In this document: piece after piece, positions 62,690 to 64,000 of the stretch
How the letters are laid out: each line of letters opens with the position of its first letter
Numbering within the stretch: the first letter of the stretch is position 1
The notes under the pieces: model-generated
The model's database searches: none
Told to the model about the DNA's origin: nothing
What the model saw: the letters and a program-made list of their open reading frames with translations, nothing else
Translations under genes and position numbers: made by a program
DNA from: Limnanthes douglasii subsp. nivea
Taxonomy: Eukaryota; Streptophyta; Magnoliopsida; Brassicales; Limnanthaceae
NCBI GenBank assembly: GCA_036936605.1
Contig: JAUPFV010000001.1
Coordinates: 76,155,910 to 76,219,909, forward strand
Length of the DNA stretch: 64,000 nt
Reading direction: 5' to 3'

Positions 62690-63290
62690 TCAACAAGAAA
62701 GGTATAAGGCCCTGGACAAGTTCATAACTTTTACGACCGAGGTTGAGAAACAACTTGCTAAAAGTATTAAGACCGTTAGATCTGACCGTGGTGGTGAATA
62801 CTATGGTAAATATGACGGATCGGGTGAACAACGTCCAGGACCCTTTGCACGGTACCTAGAGAAGTGTGGAATAGTCCCTCAATACACTATGCCCGGTTCA
62901 CATCGCATGAACGGTGTATCTGAGAGACGGAACCGAAACTAAAAGATATGGTTAGAAGCATGATAAGTCACTCATCTCTACCATTATCTCTCTGGGGGAA
63001 GCCATCGAATGTGCCGCTTATATACTCAATCGAGTACCCACAAAGGCTACTGTTAGGACTCCATATGAGCTTAGGAACGGACGTAAACCTAATTTAAAGC
63101 ATCTGCATGTGTGGGGTTGTCCAGCTGAGGCGAGGCCTTACAAACCTCAAGAAAAGAAACTGGACCCAAAAACAGTTAGTTGTTTCTTCATAGGTTATTC
63201 CGAACATTCCAGACGGTTTAAGTTTTATGATTCTCTCACTGGTACAATATTTAAGACATGAACGGCCAAGTTTCTAGAGGATGATGAGTT
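62690..63290 (+). pseudogene. Copia integrase core, damaged
   Basis: KALDKFITFTTEVEKQLAKS, VRSDRGGEYYG (second catalytic Asp), GIVPQYTMPGSHRMNGVSER (catalytic Glu in GVSER) and later KLDPKTVSCFFIGYSEHSRR. The first catalytic Asp lies in the deleted part. A stop follows NRN, and frames shift several times. Confidence 0.85.
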
Positions 63291-64000
63291 TGGGGGAAGA
63301 ATAAGGGAACATATGTTGATTTTGAGGAATAATCTATAAAGATTCATGAAGGTTTTAATAGGGATACTGAGATATCCGAAGATTGGGCGGTAATGCCAAT
63401 CATTTCGATCCCATTAGAACAAGGTAATCCTCAGATTAACACTAATGCTCTACTTGAGGGTTCTAACCAGGATACAGATATGATTCAGGTAGAACAAGAG
63501 GAACCTCAAGATAATCTTCCACAAGGGAATCAAAATGACATCGTTCATAATGATCAAACTCTACATCCTCAAGAAGTGCAACAGGAGGAAATAGTGTCAT
63601 TAAGAAGGTCCACTAGAGAAAGGAAAAGTATTATAGGTCCAGAATTTATAGTATATCTTCAGGAGCATGATGAGTTATGTGCTGGAACTGTAGATGATCC
63701 CTCATCCTACAAACAGACCATGGCAAGCTCTAAATCTCAAAAGTGGATTTACGCTATGAAAAAAGAGTATAAATCAATGCAGGATAATGCGGTATGGGAT
63801 CTTGTCCCATTACCTGAAGGGAAAAAGGCAATTGGTTGTAAATGGGTTTACAAAACCAAACGCGATTCCCTGGGTAATGTGGAAAGACATAAAGCATGTC
63901 TTGTAGTGAAAGGTTATACTCAGCGTGAAGGGATTGATTTTAAAGAAACCTTCGCTCCAGTATCGACGGAGGATTCCTTTAAAACAATCATGGCATTAGT
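63290..64000 (+). pseudogene. Copia linker and RT N-terminal part, incomplete
   Basis: After the linker with RRSTRERKSI, the frame reads SSYKQTMASSKSQKWIYAMK, EYKSMQDNAVWDLVPLPEGK, GCKWVYKTKRDSLGNV and KETFAPVST, the standard start of copia RT, and is open to the window end. The catalytic YVDD would lie beyond 64000. Confidence 0.88.

Larger units (their letters stand above)
60006..64000 (+). mobile_element. Ty1/copia element, 5' portion (runs off window)
   Basis: LTR, tRNA-Met-type primer site, a long leader with repeats, gag, integrase core and RT start, in copia order (integrase before RT). Internal deletion and stops are present. The 3' part is outside the window. Confidence 0.85.

Overview
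This is nuclear DNA of a flowering plant, most likely a eudicot. It is AT-rich, has long (GA)n and (TA)n tracts, and nearly everything recognisable is transposable-element sequence of plant type: Ty3/gypsy (Tat-like), Ty1/copia, Mutator-like (MULE), hAT, a foldback MITE and a LINE or RNase H remnant. I found no convincing host gene, tRNA or rRNA. The species cannot be named from the sequence.

Layout. 1-1771 is unassigned AT-rich DNA. 1772-7905 and 19750-20668 are two halves of an old, decayed Tat-like gypsy element (gag-pol on the minus strand, an extra antisense ORF on the plus strand). It is split by a younger related element at 7911-19744. The younger one has 408-bp LTRs, a 5-bp target duplication (GACAT), gag-pro-pol on the minus strand with stops and a frameshift, a 1.38-kb internal duplication of RT-RNase H, and a complete antisense gene (8767-11711, one intron, about 956 aa). 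20670-34343 is mostly unassignable, with microsatellites, an internally deleted hAT relic (23385-23935), a 472-bp foldback element (24793-25264) and a copia gag relic (26220-26860).

34353-45504 is an 11.15-kb MULE with terminal inverted repeats and a 9-bp target duplication (TTAATATAA). It carries a broken MURA-type transposase on the plus strand, a broken multi-exon Ulp1-type (C48) protease gene on the minus strand, and between them a small intact minus-strand ORF (38622-39122). Every non-coding part I read between and within these genes is studded with short sites TTCGCA/TGCGAA, often paired into palindromes. This array is the strongest candidate for something undescribed in the window.

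46440-48290 is a third decayed antisense ORF of the gypsy type, followed by three related LTR-like repeats (48530-50440) separated by only about 280 and 380 bp. 50466-52180 is a copia RT-RNase H relic. 54160-58670 is a 3'-truncated plus-strand element related to the 7911-19744 element. 59050-60005 is an RNase H-like relic. 60006-64000 is the 5' part of a copia element that runs off the window.

How the parts relate. The gypsy copies share one architecture (LTR, PBS, gag-pro-RT-RNase H-integrase, antisense ORF, LTR) and can be compared with each other. In the youngest copy the antisense gene has stayed open while pol has decayed. The MULE genes would act together on the MULE termini if they were functional, but the transposase and protease readings are interrupted here, so this copy is probably non-autonomous.
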